Origin: Dryomyza anilis
Taxonomy: Eukaryota > Arthropoda > Insecta > Diptera > Dryomyzidae
Direction of reading: 5' to 3'
DNA: 64,000 nt
NCBI GenBank assembly: GCA_951804985.1
Contig: OX638130.1
Location: 128,787,593 to 128,851,592 of the forward strand
Shown: positions 23,659 to 36,257 of the stretch, one piece after another
How positions within the stretch are numbered: the stretch's first letter is position 1
How the letters are laid out: each line of letters opens with the position of its first letter
The notes under the pieces: generated by a model
Seen by the model: only the letters and a program-made list of their open reading frames with translations
Database searches by the model: none
Told to the model about the DNA's origin: nothing
Translations under genes and position numbers: made by a program

Positions 23659-26600
23659 GCACTTATTTTATGTTATCTATACATTTTTTCATATGTTTAC
23701 TCAATGAAAAGTTTATTGTCCTATGATCCGTGATGTAAAAGTTAAAACTGTATTAATTACTATCAATATATACATTTTTACCATTCGAATTCACTTTCTT
23801 TAATGTTTTTAACCTACTTACCAAAATTGTAAATAAAACTCTTACATTTTTAAAATATTTTGTGTGTTTATTTTATTTTTACAAAAACTAATAGAAGGAT
23901 CTTTAGTTCTACAAAAATGCCATACATTATTTTTCTTTTGTCGAAAATATTTTATTTTTATTATTAGAAAAACCTATTTTTTTATTTGAATAACAAAATG
24001 TATTTAAAAAGGCAATATTTCCGCATTAGAATCATCATCTTCATCTGTGAGTTAATCATCTGTGAGTTCCTTGAGTTCAGTGTACTGATGCACGTTAAAG
24101 TTGAGTCCAATTGTGAGACATTGAAGGCTAGCTTTAGCTATCTCTGAATCACACGCCTCATCCCAGTTGATCTTTTGAAGATGAGAGTATATATGGGTCC
24201 AAAACATATGTTTAGCCTACGATATTCATTGAATTTAGGCATGCTATATGTCAGATATCCTTATTGCCGCTGTCAGCCGTATTCAGGTGATTTCAGTCGA
24301 TTTCAATAGAGATACTGTGGAGTCAACAAAGAAATACGTTAAAAATCGTTGCAAAGCTTTGGATGTTAAAAATTTATTTATTCTTCAGATGTTCTTTAAC
24401 ATATTTAAAAATGGTTATTATACAAATTGTAATAATTTTTATGCAGCATATAAAAAAAATTTTAAAATACAACATAATGTAGAAAATTAATTTTAAATCA
24501 TCGTGTTTCTAGGAATATAAAAGTGATTATATTGTAAAACAATGGAAATACATTTTCAACTCTATTAAAGTGGAATTTGCAAAAGTTGTTCCATAATTCT
24601 AACCTTTGGCGTTCCTCGAAATTTTACAATATTCGCAATATTATGAAATATTAAAGTGAATTTGTCAAACTTCAATTTAAGATGTGCCAGTCGTGCGTTT
24701 CTTTACAAACATTTCGCTTGGAAAGTTTTTCTTTATAAAAATTCGCATATGACACTGCATCGGTTTTGGCGAAAAATAAGAAAAATTGCATATTCAGCAC
24801 AAGGTACACTATGAAAATTAATGTACTTAAATATACTACTTTTATTTATGTTTGAAAAAATTGTAATATTTATACTTTTTCTTGTAGTTGGATATTTACA
24901 GAATGTAGTAAAAATAAATGCAAATGTTGTTATTTACAGACATATTACAGGACGTAATAATAATTACGAAATTACTTGCAATACAAATGTAATGAAATTG
25001 TGTAGAGAAATGCAGTTAAGTTATGTAGGTTTTTGCCATCCAAAAGCAAATACATCAGTGTAGTAAAAACAAATACATTTGCATTTGAACGCAAATATAA
25101 ATAAAGACGTATTTAGTTATTTTCAAGACATTTTTCTATATTAATTTTTTCGATAAACTCGAATATCGATAAATACATCCAATTTTGATTTGGCTTAATT
25201 TCAAAATTAGTTCTCAAAGTTAGATTTTTTTAAATAAGTGTGATTGAGAAAGATTCTCTTTTATATGGAAAAGACCTCTCTAGTTTTTATTTAAAAATAG
25301 AGAACTTATTTGTACAAAATTTCAGCCAAACAGTTTAGGTGTTTCTTATCGATATTTGAGTTATAAAACAATTTAGAAAAACTAATGTAAACGGTTAATT
25401 TTTTACATATTTGACATCACAAATATCAATTTTACCACTTTATCGACTTCGTTAATAAAAAACTTTTTAAAATTTAAAAAGTTGTCGTAAGAAGCATCGA
25501 TATATTAACGTAAATTATTTTGAATATGTCAATATTAAGAAATTTTCTAATGAAAAAAAGATCAACTAATATTTTATTTATTCACAGAATCTGATCAGCT
25601 TTCTTTGAAATCAAACATACAAATTTAACAATTTCACCTATTTGATGTGGAATGAACCAAATGTTAAAAACATCTTCGTTTTAATGCGAGAAATTTGTAA
25701 TTTGTGCTTTCATTTCAGTCATTATGGCGAAATGTGTCCGACATAATGCGTCACAAATTGACACTCGAAATAGCAGCACAAATTACGAAAGCAGTTGCAT
25801 GGATGATGGAGTAAGGAATGGTATAGAATATGGTACAACCTTAGTGCCATCCGCGTCTTGCTGTAACTCGTAGTTTACACAAGTTACAAGCGCTCGCTGT
25901 TTCGTCGCATCTGTACTTGACATCTGTGAAGTGGTAGCCGATACCACGTAGGCACTGTACTATGAGGATCTTTCTTTTGAATTTTGGAATTTCATGGTTT
26001 GCTTTGCCTTCTTTTACTCGTTGCTGCTGCCACGGACGTTGTGGGTCAAGGCTGCCTTTTGTGCATGTAGCTGTCTCCCTCTCTCTAGTTCTTGAGTTAA
26101 TGCACAGCAAGTGAGAGTCCATTGGATGTTCATTTATTTCCCTCCCTTTCATTCCGCCAGCGTCCTATTTCTTTTCTGTTTCTCTTCGTGGGACATGGAA
26201 TCGGTTTCGTTCCGGCAACCCGCCAAAGACGCATTTGCTGCGTCTTTCGAGTTTCGAGGAATTTTCCATTCATGTTTTTGCGAGCGCACGAAGACCTTTT
26301 GTAAATCTAAAACTAAATAAGTTGAGCATTCATTCAGCATGAAGATATTATGTAGTGAGACTATTTTGATAAATTACTACGTTTCTGTATTAAGTGAATT
26401 TTGGAGTAACTTATTTTAAGTCGATTATTACAGAAATCATTTTGTATTTTGTCAATTATCTATGTTTTGTTGATAATTGTCTCATTGACTTTGTAAAATT
26501 TTCAAATTTGAAGCAGTTCGTACATTCGGTAGGTGTAATTTAAAAATATGAAATTTTGTCTGATGTGCATTTGACGATGGTACCACTCAAAAGAGTTAAT

Positions 26601-26834
26601 TTGCAAATATTTGTCCCACTCGCGCTCTGTAGAAGGTCGTATAAAGTTTATATTTTATTTTTTAAAAAATAAATTTTTGCAAAATTGCATTTTTTCAAAT
26701 TTCGGTATTTTATTTTTAGGAGTGATGGATTAATTTATTGGTAGGATTTCCAATAAATTATGCTGTTCCTTATCGAAATGATTCTTAGTTCTAGTCATTC
26801 GTTAAATTTCTTAAATTTTATTACCAGTGTTTTT
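23659..26834. other. AT-rich non-coding sequence with one GC-richer island
   Basis: 25840-26330 is GC-richer and has overlapping open frames on both strands. Neither shows a domain, and no splice context links them. The rest is AT-rich with no recognised feature. I searched here for the expected exon 7 of the receptor (CCPEPYIDITF, FFNLIVPC) and did not find it. Confidence 0.4.
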
Positions 26835-27616
26835 ATTCTTTTGTTTTTTTCCTGCTTTTACTTTGGTTATTTAATATTTTTTGTTAGCTTTTTGCTCATT
26901 TTGTTTTTGTTTCTATTTTTATATTTATCTTTGGTTTAATCTTTAGCATTTTACCCGTTTTTTTGCTTTTGTTTTTACTATTTTTTTTTTCTTTTTTTTT
27001 GCGTTTTTTGTTTGTCTCTATCTTTGATTTTGTGAATGATTTTCTGTCTTTGGTTAAATATTTGATTTAAATTTTTTTGTTTTTGTTTTTCTTTTGCTTT
27101 TACTTTTTTTTTGTGTTTTCCTTTGGTTTTTGAACTTTTATTTTTTGAGTTGTTTTCTTGTTTTGGTTTTTGTTTGTGATTTGTTTTTAGTTTGGTTTAA
27201 GCGGTTTCGTTTTATGTTTTTGCTTTCGTTTTGTGTTTCTGTTTTTGCACTTTTTTTTCTTTTTCTTTTGCGTTTTTGTTTTGTTTTTTTCTTTTTCTTT
27301 TGTTTTTGTTGTTCTTTTTGCATTTTTGTTTTTGCTGAAATTTTGCTTTTGTGCTTTTGATTTTGGTTACTGTTTATGCTTTTGCTTTAGAGTTTTTATT
27401 TTATTTTGTGTTTGTGCTTTTCTTTATGTGTTTTGGATTTTTTAATATGTTTTAATTATTTTTCTTTCGTATTTGTAGATATTGTAATTGTCTTACGTTC
27501 ATATATAGCCTATGTCACCCTCCGGAATTTATATAATCATCGTGTCAAATTCAAATTGGTTCAACGGTTTAGATGCTTGAACAAGCAGATAGACGGACCG
27601 AGAGTTATATATCTAT
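26835..27616 (+). mobile_element. family D (Helitron-like) element, copy 4, 5'-truncated
   Basis: A 600-bp tract of T with interspersed G and C (TTTTTGTTTTTGCTTTTG) leads into TATAGCCTATGTCACCCTCC, GGTTCAACGGTTTAGATGC, then AGACGGACCGAGAGTTATATAT. This is the same order and tail as the 48.9-kb copy. The head (ACTAGCTGGACCCG) and the 15-bp repeats are missing. The tail ends 15-20 bp from the donor of receptor exon 6, on the opposite strand. The poly-Phe frames here are by-products of the T-rich tract. Confidence 0.65.
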
Positions 27617-27633
27617 GGATTTCATTCACTTAC

Positions 27634-27708
27634 CAAGCAAATTCCACTCGCCGGTGGTAATAAAACGGAAATGTCACCATATGCCTCGTCCTGCAGTTGT
27701 AGATGCAG
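27634..27708 (-). pseudogene. nAChRalpha7: nAChR alpha7-like exon 6 with 1-base frameshift
   Basis: On the minus strand the block starts after an AG acceptor (TACTTTCAG) and reads LHLQLQDEAYGDIS, matching LDLQLQDEAGGDIS of the alpha7 group. It then leaves the frame. A second frame offset by one base resumes with GEWNLL and joins a canonical donor (GTAAGTGAATG) with the expected phase-1 Gly. The exon measures 75 bp where the family pattern calls for 76, so one base is missing in the SFVLN stretch. Asp-to-His and Gly-to-Tyr changes add to the impression of relaxed constraint. A family D mobile element ends only about 15-20 bp into the downstream intron. Confidence 0.82.
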
Positions 27709-29406
27709 CTGAAAGTAATGGAAAATTTTCCACATTTTAATAACTTTGCTGATTTCAAAAGTTTTTATTTGAATTATAATAAAAAATATATGTTTCTGTT
27801 GTCGGAAACAAGACAAACAGTTGTTTGATGGCAACACTTGAAGAAAAAGTATTATTCAAGTAGAACATGACACTTGAATGGTGGACGCCAAACTCTGACT
27901 TGTCAAAGCCAAGGAGCCAAAGTTTTTCGTTTGGTCCAATGAAAACAAACGTTTATTGCGAATTTCATTTAGAATTTATTTGTTTTATTATCTAAGCGAA
28001 AACTTATTTCATTTAAATTACATTTATTCGAGTCCTCGTCATCCTTGCAGAGTTAAATGTGTCGCATAAAAGGAAATTTGCACAATAAAATGTAGCAAAT
28101 AATGCCGGATAAGAAAGGCATTCAGTCTGTCTGTCTGTTGGAGTGTGTGTTATGACTTTACACAAGTGTGTGAACAAATGTACAATGTACTCGGCAGTTG
28201 AAGTGAAAATTTAATTAAGCACCAAAGTGCAGGAAATACAGCGCCCGGTATGATGCAGCACCAGCAACAAGATGTCATTATGTTGGTGATAAATTGATTA
28301 ATACAGGGACCCAGTTACACGCAGCAGATTTCTCAACTATGCTGCTTGATATCATTTAGTTGAGACTTCATTTGTGACAATGAATTATAGAAAAATGATG
28401 GATGTTTGTCTTCGGCTCTCTATTATTCACTTTGAAATTAGAAATTTAAGATTTCACACAAATCATTCGTGCAATTTTTCCGGAAAACAGATATATTTTT
28501 AAATTATCATAATTGATTCAATGTTTTCTCCCTACGAAATACTGATTTTTTCTATGTTATTATATTTTTTAATATGTCGTCAAAATCTCAGTTTCGACCT
28601 TTTTTGCACCAAACCCTTTAATTGAAATCTGACAATTAGTTGAAAATAGTATTAGGTATTTTGTTAATTTGGAACACGTACTGTATTTTATATCTATACC
28701 ACTTCATTTGGATTTAATATATATAAAAATAAATGCAAATAGCATAAACAATAAGTATGTCAGATAACGTAGAAATTTAGATGTTTACATTAAGCTGGAG
28801 CCTCATGTTTCCGATTATTATCAAGCACGACATAATAAACATGTTGTCGCATTCAATAAAATGCCAAAACCTACTACATCCTGCTTCGTTATGCGTTACC
28901 ACGTATCACTTGATAGCAGAAAATAATTCACTCTCGAGTCGGGTAACATTTGGTCTGGACTGCGTTGATTTCCCACTCGTAGGACAGCGATTAGTCAGAG
29001 CAGCTAAGTTTCGATGTTAAACGATTAATGGTTTGTTTTTCATTTCTGGCGAATGCCATACTGCGGAAGGCAGTCGAGTGTTTTTTGAGGGAGCTGCCGG
29101 AGATGGAGGAGATCTCAAGAAAAATGGACGATGAATTGGCCGTAGCTTCTATGGTATTGCGCTGATAAATCAAGGCGAACAATTTCACATTATTATTCAA
29201 CATGTCAACATAAATTTTGGCTTCGCATAGAATAACATGGTGTGAGTGGATTGAATGAAGCGCAGAACCAAATTCGGCAACTTTTATTCTATACATATAT
29301 ATTCGGTTTCTTGTGATTATAATTTCCGGTCTATCGTACCAGAACTACCAAAAACATATTAAGTGCTAATTCCATACCATTCTAGCTTTGAATTTATGAA
29401 TATTAC
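27709..29406. other. intronic sequence, no feature recognised
   Basis: This is the start of the 18-kb intron 5 (minus-strand gene, distal part). Sequence complexity is moderate. Open frames at 28781-29020 and 28991-29296 show no motif. Confidence 0.45.
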
Positions 29407-30188
29407 CTACAGAGAAAAAAAATCATCAACATGATAAATTTATTCATGAATATGATGAATTTATTCATATATATTATGAATTTTTCCCAACTACCAGATT
29501 CATTGATACCATCGTTCATTAAACGACATATTGATGAATGCTTGAAATATATATGAACGTCTACATACTATTGAAGAACGAAATATTCAATACAATTAAT
29601 TTGAGTCCTCATATTTACGAAAATAATTTTTTTATTCATTTAAAAAAAAAAAAAAAATTATATCAATGAAAAAACATTTTTTTTTATGTCCTTAAAAAAA
29701 TGTTGAAAAAAACGAAAAAAATTTATCAAAAAAAAAATATTTTTTCAATTTTTTTTTTTTTGAAATATATTATTTAATAATTACAACGTTTTTTTTTAAT
29801 AAGAAGTTGCAGTTATAAATAAATATTTACAATTTATTTATAAGCAATAACGTATAAAATCTACTTGAGAACTGAGAAGTATGGCAAAAAATGAACGAAA
29901 AATAATCGTTTTTATGGAAATTTAGTTTGATGTACAGCATTCTTCAATACGATGTACATATATGCTGTATTTTATGTATTTGTTCATTAATATAATGCAA
30001 CTTATTCATAACATAGAGTTCATCATATCGAAGAACACTTTTTCGACAGTTACCAAGTGTTCATCATATTTATGATCACATTCATAATATTGATGTCGTT
30101 AGTCATTAATATTATGAACGGTTCTTCAATACAATGAATCATGGTGTGAAGAATGGAATTCATCAATATGAAGTACAATTTTTCTGTA
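29407..30188. mobile_element. family C inverted-repeat element, copy 1
   Basis: Bounded by TACAGAGAAAAAAAATCATC at the left and TTTTTCTGTA at the right. The subterminal regions are filled with TTCATCATATT/AATATGATGAA words in both orientations. The same 0.8-kb structure recurs at 38523-39372, and fragments occur at 58853-60690. Shared internal landmarks are GACAGTTACCAAG, then TTCATCATATTTATGATC and TTCTTCAATACAATGAATCATGG. It is non-coding and MITE-like. Confidence 0.72.
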
Positions 30189-30330
30189 GATATCGAACTA
30201 ATTGAATTTTTTAAAAATTAATATATTCTGCGCTTCGAATTATTTAACGCACTTTTCAATCCTGCAAGCTCAGAATATGTCAACCCTCGAAAACAATAAT
30301 GTCAAAATTTTTGCCAATTTTCGGTTTTTA

Positions 30331-30693
30331 GCACACAAAAAATTTCACCAAAAATTTCACCAACTACCAAAAATTAGTCTCCATTTACACATTTATGTAA
30401 TTAGAATTATTAAAAGATTTATATATTTAATTGCTAGTTATTCGAAGACTCCATTTCATCATATTAATGAAAAAGCGAACATCGTATTGATGAATTTTGT
30501 TCATCAAACCATATTAATTTAAATATCATAAATCTAATAAAAATTATAAATACATAAATGTGTAAATGGAGACAAATTTTAATTTTAAATTTCATGTTAT
30601 AAATAATTTTAAAAATGAAAAAAATGAATGAATGAATGAAATCAGCAACATGATGAATACTGGTTGTTGGTGAACATTTTTTTTGTGTGAGTG
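30331..30693. mobile_element. 363-bp foldback element
   Basis: The ends CACACAAAAAATTTCACC and GGTGAACATTTTTTTTGTGTG are inverted repeats. An inner pair TCTCCATTTACACATTTATG (30378-30397) and its exact complement (30554-30573) extends the stem. The centre contains TTCATCATATTAATGAA words as in family C, so it may be a short relative. The minus-gene intron and the plus strand are both non-coding here. Confidence 0.68.
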
Positions 30694-33180
30694 TAAACGT
30701 GGTGGAAAAATCTAAAAATATCTAAAAATTCCAAATATCGCAATTGCTGTTGTAATGCAAACTTTTAACGCTGATGAGAAAACTTTCGAGTTGGTTTTAT
30801 ACAGTGAGATTTATTGTTGTGCAACGGAATTTATTGCAGTTCATTTCTCAAATATCGATTTGATTGCCAGTTAAAATTGCTTTTTTTTGCTCAAAGTATT
30901 AAACAGTCACGCAAGCGCTATGTTGTTTTTGTAAAAAAAATATGTTTGAGTGTTTTTTAATTAGCTACATCATTAGTTTCAATAGATTCGATTTTGATGA
31001 ACTTGAGCAAAGGAAGTTGAATGCGAAAGTTATTTTAAATTTGAAATATTATTTTTTATACACAAAAACTGTAGGGTACAGGATATTGCATCGTATGCAA
31101 TGTGTTTATTCTATTATGTGTTTATTTATTGTATTTTGTTTTATGCTGCGCTACAATTAAATGCAGATGAACTGCAAATAAATGTTGCCTACTTTTGTGC
31201 GCGCCACAAGGTCCTTTAAGCCATAAACTATGCAATATATTTGCGGAGTAATATCAGTCATTCGTGCGCTTTCTCTTTCGTTTGTTGTTTCTGTCAATAG
31301 AACAAAAATGTCGCATAAAATGTTGACAACTCTTCACATTTTTCTTCTAGTTTTTGTTGCAACTGCTCAAAATAAAAATAAAATATTTAACTCAAATAGT
31401 TGCAATGAATTATGTATTTGTTTGGCATACACAGGAAGAGGGATATTCAAGGATGAAAATGGATCTACTTTGAGCAGTGCCTGCAGCACCAGCGGATGCG
31501 CCCAGATAAATTGTTGGTGAGGGCGCAGGAGAAAAATAGGGAAACAACAATGTTGCGTATTTCGCGGAGCTGCGTCATACGAGCCTCGGCTGTTGGCAGA
31601 GTACACTAGACAGGGTTTGCCAAAAATAAAAATTGTAATAAATCGTACTAGTTCCATGCACCAACATTTTATGGTAATTTTAAAATTCGATACAATCAAA
31701 TTCAAAATTATTGATATTAGATTTGTTTTATCGAAAATTCAAATTTCCGAATAAAGATGAAACTATACACGTAGCACATTTATTAAAAGGGGATCTTAAA
31801 TTCAAATTATGAACTATTTTTTATTTTCTAACCAAAAGAGTCAACTTATTAATTTTTTATATTAAAATAAAAATCGTTTTCGTATTTTAATAGATTAGCT
31901 TAAACTTAAAATTTGCCCTCGATATCGATTTTCAATTTAAGTATTTTGTTAATTTTTTACTTAAAGCTCTTATTTTTTCCCTTTATCTTTTTAATTTTAA
32001 CATTTTTATTTTTAGTTTTTCTTTCCTTTTTTTTCTGATTTTTTATTTTATTTGATTTTTTAATTTAACTAAAAAAAAATACTTTTTACTCTTTTTTAAT
32101 TTTTTTTTATTTTTTACTTTTACTTTTATATTTTATTTTTAATTTTTAAAATATTACTTTTTAGTTTTACTTTTTATTTTTTACTTTTATAGTGACAGTT
32201 TTTATTTTTTTAAAACATTTTTTTAAATTTATTTTGCAGCTGTCCCACTGTAATGTGCAGTGTATTTTTCCGCTCATTAAAAACGTTAAAAAAGCAACAA
32301 CAACGAAAACGCTGTGTAGCGTCAGTATTTTCCAGCAGCTTTGTATTAAAACAACAAAAAAAAAATACAAAAAATCTAAATGGGCGCCAGAGGAAGTGGA
32401 AGTAAAATGAGAATGAAACCGACTGCAACGCGATGCGCCCAGCTTCAGCAACAGCAGAAGCAGCCAGCAACAACTAAAAAAACTAAATAGTTTAATTCTG
32501 CTCTGAAGCAAATATTTTAACTGCAACTGCAGCATTCAGATCAATTTAAATTCCTTCCTACCCGTCACTTGGCAATTGAGAAACATGGCAGTCAGCGCAT
32601 TCGCTTTTTGGTTTGTACTCTACGTCGTCGTCCGCTGCGTCGCATGCAACCTTGCAGTGGTCTTCTATTTCAAATTGCAGTCAGTTGACTCTAAGGCTCT
32701 AGAAAACAATAACTGAGGTTTAAATCTCATTTAAATGGTTTAATTTTGCAACAAATGATTTTATTTTAATACTTTTCCAAATGTTTTATTATATTTCGCC
32801 ATTTTTTTTAATCACTCGATTTTGATTAGTCGGTCATCGTTGGTTATCCTTGCAATCGTTTCAATTTTGTAATTTTGCAGTTTTCTGCTTAGTTTCTATT
32901 TGATTTTTATTTCCTTTCAAAGGGCACTTGTGTCGCTTTCACTGCGATGGCTGCTGCAATTGATGTGAAGTGATTTCATCGAATTGGGTGCAGCTGCGGG
33001 TTGATTTTAATGCGGGTACGTTTCGCAATGGATTCAAGTGCCACCTAATCGATGGTGGAGATGATTACATTCTGCTATTGATTTATGATAGAAAGCAGTT
33101 GGAATGCAAGAGAGAAGCTGTTTGTACCACTTGACGTATGAGTGATATTCATTAACTGTATGGCATAGAAATCAGATAAA
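30694..33180. other. intronic sequence holding one candidate small ORF, otherwise AT-rich
   Basis: Apart from the 31308-31520 ORF I see only T-rich runs (31970-32200) and a moderately GC-richer stretch at 32560-33060 with no conserved reading frame. Both-strand open frames at 32167-32535 are overlapping and composition-driven. Confidence 0.4.
31308..31520 (+). CDS. candidate small secreted cysteine-rich peptide, 70 aa, unknown
   Basis: From the second in-frame Met (context AACAAAAATG, a good fly initiation context) the ORF encodes 70 residues. Residues 9-20 form a short hydrophobic core (LHIFLLVFVATA) followed by QNKNK, which resembles a cleavable signal peptide. The remaining 50 residues hold six Cys at positions 32, 36, 38, 59, 64 and 69 (CxxxCxC ... 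CxxxxCxxxxCW). An even number of Cys in a short secreted product is typical of disulfide-knit peptides. Weak core-promoter words (AATATATTTG, then TCAGTC about 24 bp later) lie some 50-75 bp upstream, and AATAAA-type words follow by about 110 bp. It sits on the strand opposite the receptor gene, inside its largest intron. I recognise no family. A chance ORF is quite possible. Confidence 0.3.
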   Translation: MSHKMLTTLHIFLLVFVATAQNKNKIFNSNSCNELCICLAYTGRGIFKDENGSTLSSACSTSGCAQINCW

Positions 33181-33858
33181 AACGAGTTGGGAAAGCTAGG
33201 TCACATGGGTAAGTTCGGTCACATGGGGCGGATTTTTATAGTCGGTCGGGCCCGACTATGGAATACCCTACACCTTTGGTGGGGATATTAATGTGGGATA
33301 TTTAATTACATATCTTAATTTTGAAGTTTTTAATTATGCTGAACCTCCCCACCCTCAGAATATTATTCACATATCAGAAATGTACGTCTTATATCCCCAT
33401 AAATTAAAAAATGTATATAAAAGTATAACAAAACAAAAAAAAATTGAAAAATATAATTGGGGGGACCACGCCTATATTTAAAATTTTGAAAGGCTAATAT
33501 TTCATAGATTTGATTTTAATAATTGACGGTTCAAATTTCCACTTTGAAAACCCGGGAAATAATGAAAAAAAAAGTGGGCGTATCACGCCCATTTTTGGAC
33601 CACATATTTTTAGGTGAATTATAACAATACGTTTTAAATTTTATAACTATACCTTGAATACTTTTCGAGTTATTAGTTCCGAAAGAGTTATATAAAAGTG
33701 ACTTGTATGGGAGGTGGGCGTGTCCGTTAACCGATTTGGATCATTTTCAAACTCAGTTCCTACTTTTGGCTAAAAAATATTGAGACGAAATTTCATCGTA
33801 TTCTGATGAGTATTTCTCATGTTATTCTGTATTCGGACAGCAAGACAGCAAGACAGCA

Positions 33859-33898
<40 letters not shown>

Positions 33899-34040
33899 GG
33901 ACATGGCTAAACGGACTCGGGTAGTGATGCTGATCAAGAATATATATACTTTTCCATACCGGACACGCCTCCTAAGGGGCGTTACAATATATGCACAAAT
34001 TTAATATACCCTGTACCTCATAGGTGTAGGGTATAAAAAT
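33181..34040 (+). mobile_element. family A element, copy 3
   Basis: Full-length direct copy. It starts AACGAGTTGGGAAAGC, contains a short duplication of the GGTCACATGGG block, carries a modest CAGA array (33861-33899), and ends ACCTCATAGGTGTAGGGTAT then AAAAAT. Its internal sequence is very close to copy 1, implying fairly recent activity. Confidence 0.8.
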
Positions 34041-36257
34041 AATTTTTTAAGGTTTTATGATATTGGTAATTTGACAAAATTGCAAAAAAACATTTAATGG
34101 AATCTAAAAAAAATTTAAAAAATTTTGAAAATGAATAAAATACTTTTATAAATTTCAGGGAAAAGTGTTTTAATACAAATTTGGTATCCAGGGGCTCAAA
34201 AATGCAAAAAATTAAATCTTTCCCCAAATTAAAAAATTAAACGGATTCGCATTCTTAGATCTAATATATTGTATTATAAAGATTTTCGGAATTTATTATT
34301 TTTAATCTGTATATAAATTATATTTTAAATATACGAATCATATCAAAAAACCGAGCCCCATCATTGATAACTTTCTCGTATCGACTGACAAAACTGAATC
34401 TAGTAATACCGATACTGTTTTATTATGTTTAACTGATTTAAGTCAAGTTTTTCAGTAACGTTTTCAAATTAAATTTCGCCATTTTGCCTATAGTCAACAA
34501 CAATTTTACAATTATTATTAACCGATTACGAATCGTCTAAACAACGTAACGACATTTAACAGTTTTATAAGGAGCTATAGATGTTTAAAAATATGGAAAA
34601 GTTAAAAGTTAGTTTAACTTGCCCAGAAAAACTAGACCTTCTTGTGTATCAAAACTAGTTAAGTCCATCATATGATATATGATATATGATATCCGAACGT
34701 AAACGTGTTTCACAGAAAAAAAAAATCCATCATATTCGTAAAGTACGCTAAAAATAGAATATAAGTATTTCCCAGTTTTTCTTGCTTAATTCGTCAAACA
34801 TTTTAAAATGTATTTTGATATTTTACTAATATCACTCATACGACCCGTCTTCCATAGTTCATCGAAAAACATGGAAGTAATTCTTAAAAGTCATAAAATA
34901 TACTCAATGCTGTCAATCAATTAATATCAACTAATCTTAATTTAACGTGAAGTTATTTAATTTATGTCCATAATAGATTCAAATGCCTTCTGACAATACT
35001 GAAACAATCAGGACACAGAAAAAATCTATATAAATTGATTAAAAGGGACTGGGCTTTTCAATGTTTTTATTTTAACTAAATTTTTGGGAATTTTTACTAA
35101 AAATATTAAAATATTTGTTTCTTTTGTGATGTCCGTAAACAAAGCTCAAAATTTTACGGACTAAATGATTTTTATTTAAATGGAACGGAGATCTTTATAT
35201 TATTGGGCACTTGTATTGCTTTTTATATAATATTTATTTTCATTTGTTTTAATTCTATGTTTATTATATTTTATTAGTTTGATGTTTAGTTTGATGCAGC
35301 AAAATTAATGATCTCTATTGAATTCTAAAGCAAAAATTAAAAATGCCAAAGACAAACAATTCGAAACAAGCAGCAGCAACAAAAGCTGGCAACTGATTCT
35401 GTACAGCAAAATCAAAGTAAATTGAATTCGCAACCAGCTGGATGCAACAGCAGAATTAGTAAAAAGCAGAAGGTTGAATTTTGTAGGAATTTCAAACAAA
35501 TTAATAGAAAAGAAAACGAAAAACGAGATGTGTGAAATAATAAATGAAACGAGAATGAATCCGACCAAAAGTTGGATGCAGATAAATTCGCTTAATTGAT
35601 TTAAACTAATTTGCAAAAGTGAATTAAATAAAATAAAGCGCATTAAACATCGAAATCAAAGTAATTGTGTTCTAAAACAATTGGAATAATGTAAAACTTC
35701 TGTGAGTTGAAAGAGTAATTTAGATAGAAAAATAAACGAAAGATAAAAGAAGACTTGGCATTTTTGATGTCAATGAAATGTAAAGGAATATACGAAGAAT
35801 TTATAGATGTCATTGTTTTAGATGAAATTTTACTATCAAGGATTAATTTGTATATATCAACTATTTTATTTTAACTTTCTGAGTTTGAAACAACATTTAA
35901 ATCGCTTTAAAATCATAACTAAAATTTTAATTCTCGATTTAACACATTTGACATAAAAGTTACAAGCGAAATTCAGACTTTTGTTTGTATGATGCAGTTC
36001 AACACCATTTAATGTATTCAATTGAAAGCCATGCAAACGCCAAAATTTGAATAAACTGTACTGGCGGCTATTTTGATGCATGTTGTATTAATTCATTTTT
36101 CACTTTGCAGCAGCACAAAATACAGCAACGAATGTCTGCATTACAATCCATAAATATTCCATATCCTGATGTCGACTGCGAGGTTGCCAACAAATTTGCA
36201 TGGTCCATAGTCACACATGATACGCAGACATTTGGCGCAGTTGGTGCAACATTAAAA
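34041..36257. other. AT-rich non-coding sequence
   Basis: No supported gene or repeat apart from a short ATATGATATATGATATATGA tract at 34671-34691. Confidence 0.45.

Noticed and set aside
25841..26340. Possible exon 7 of the receptor
   Set aside because: Minus-strand translations contain none of CCPEPY, DITF or FFNL; no matching phase-1 acceptor was found.
27094..27445. Phe-rich frames resembling membrane proteins
   Set aside because: Produced by the T-rich tract of a family D element; no residues beyond composition suggest a protein.
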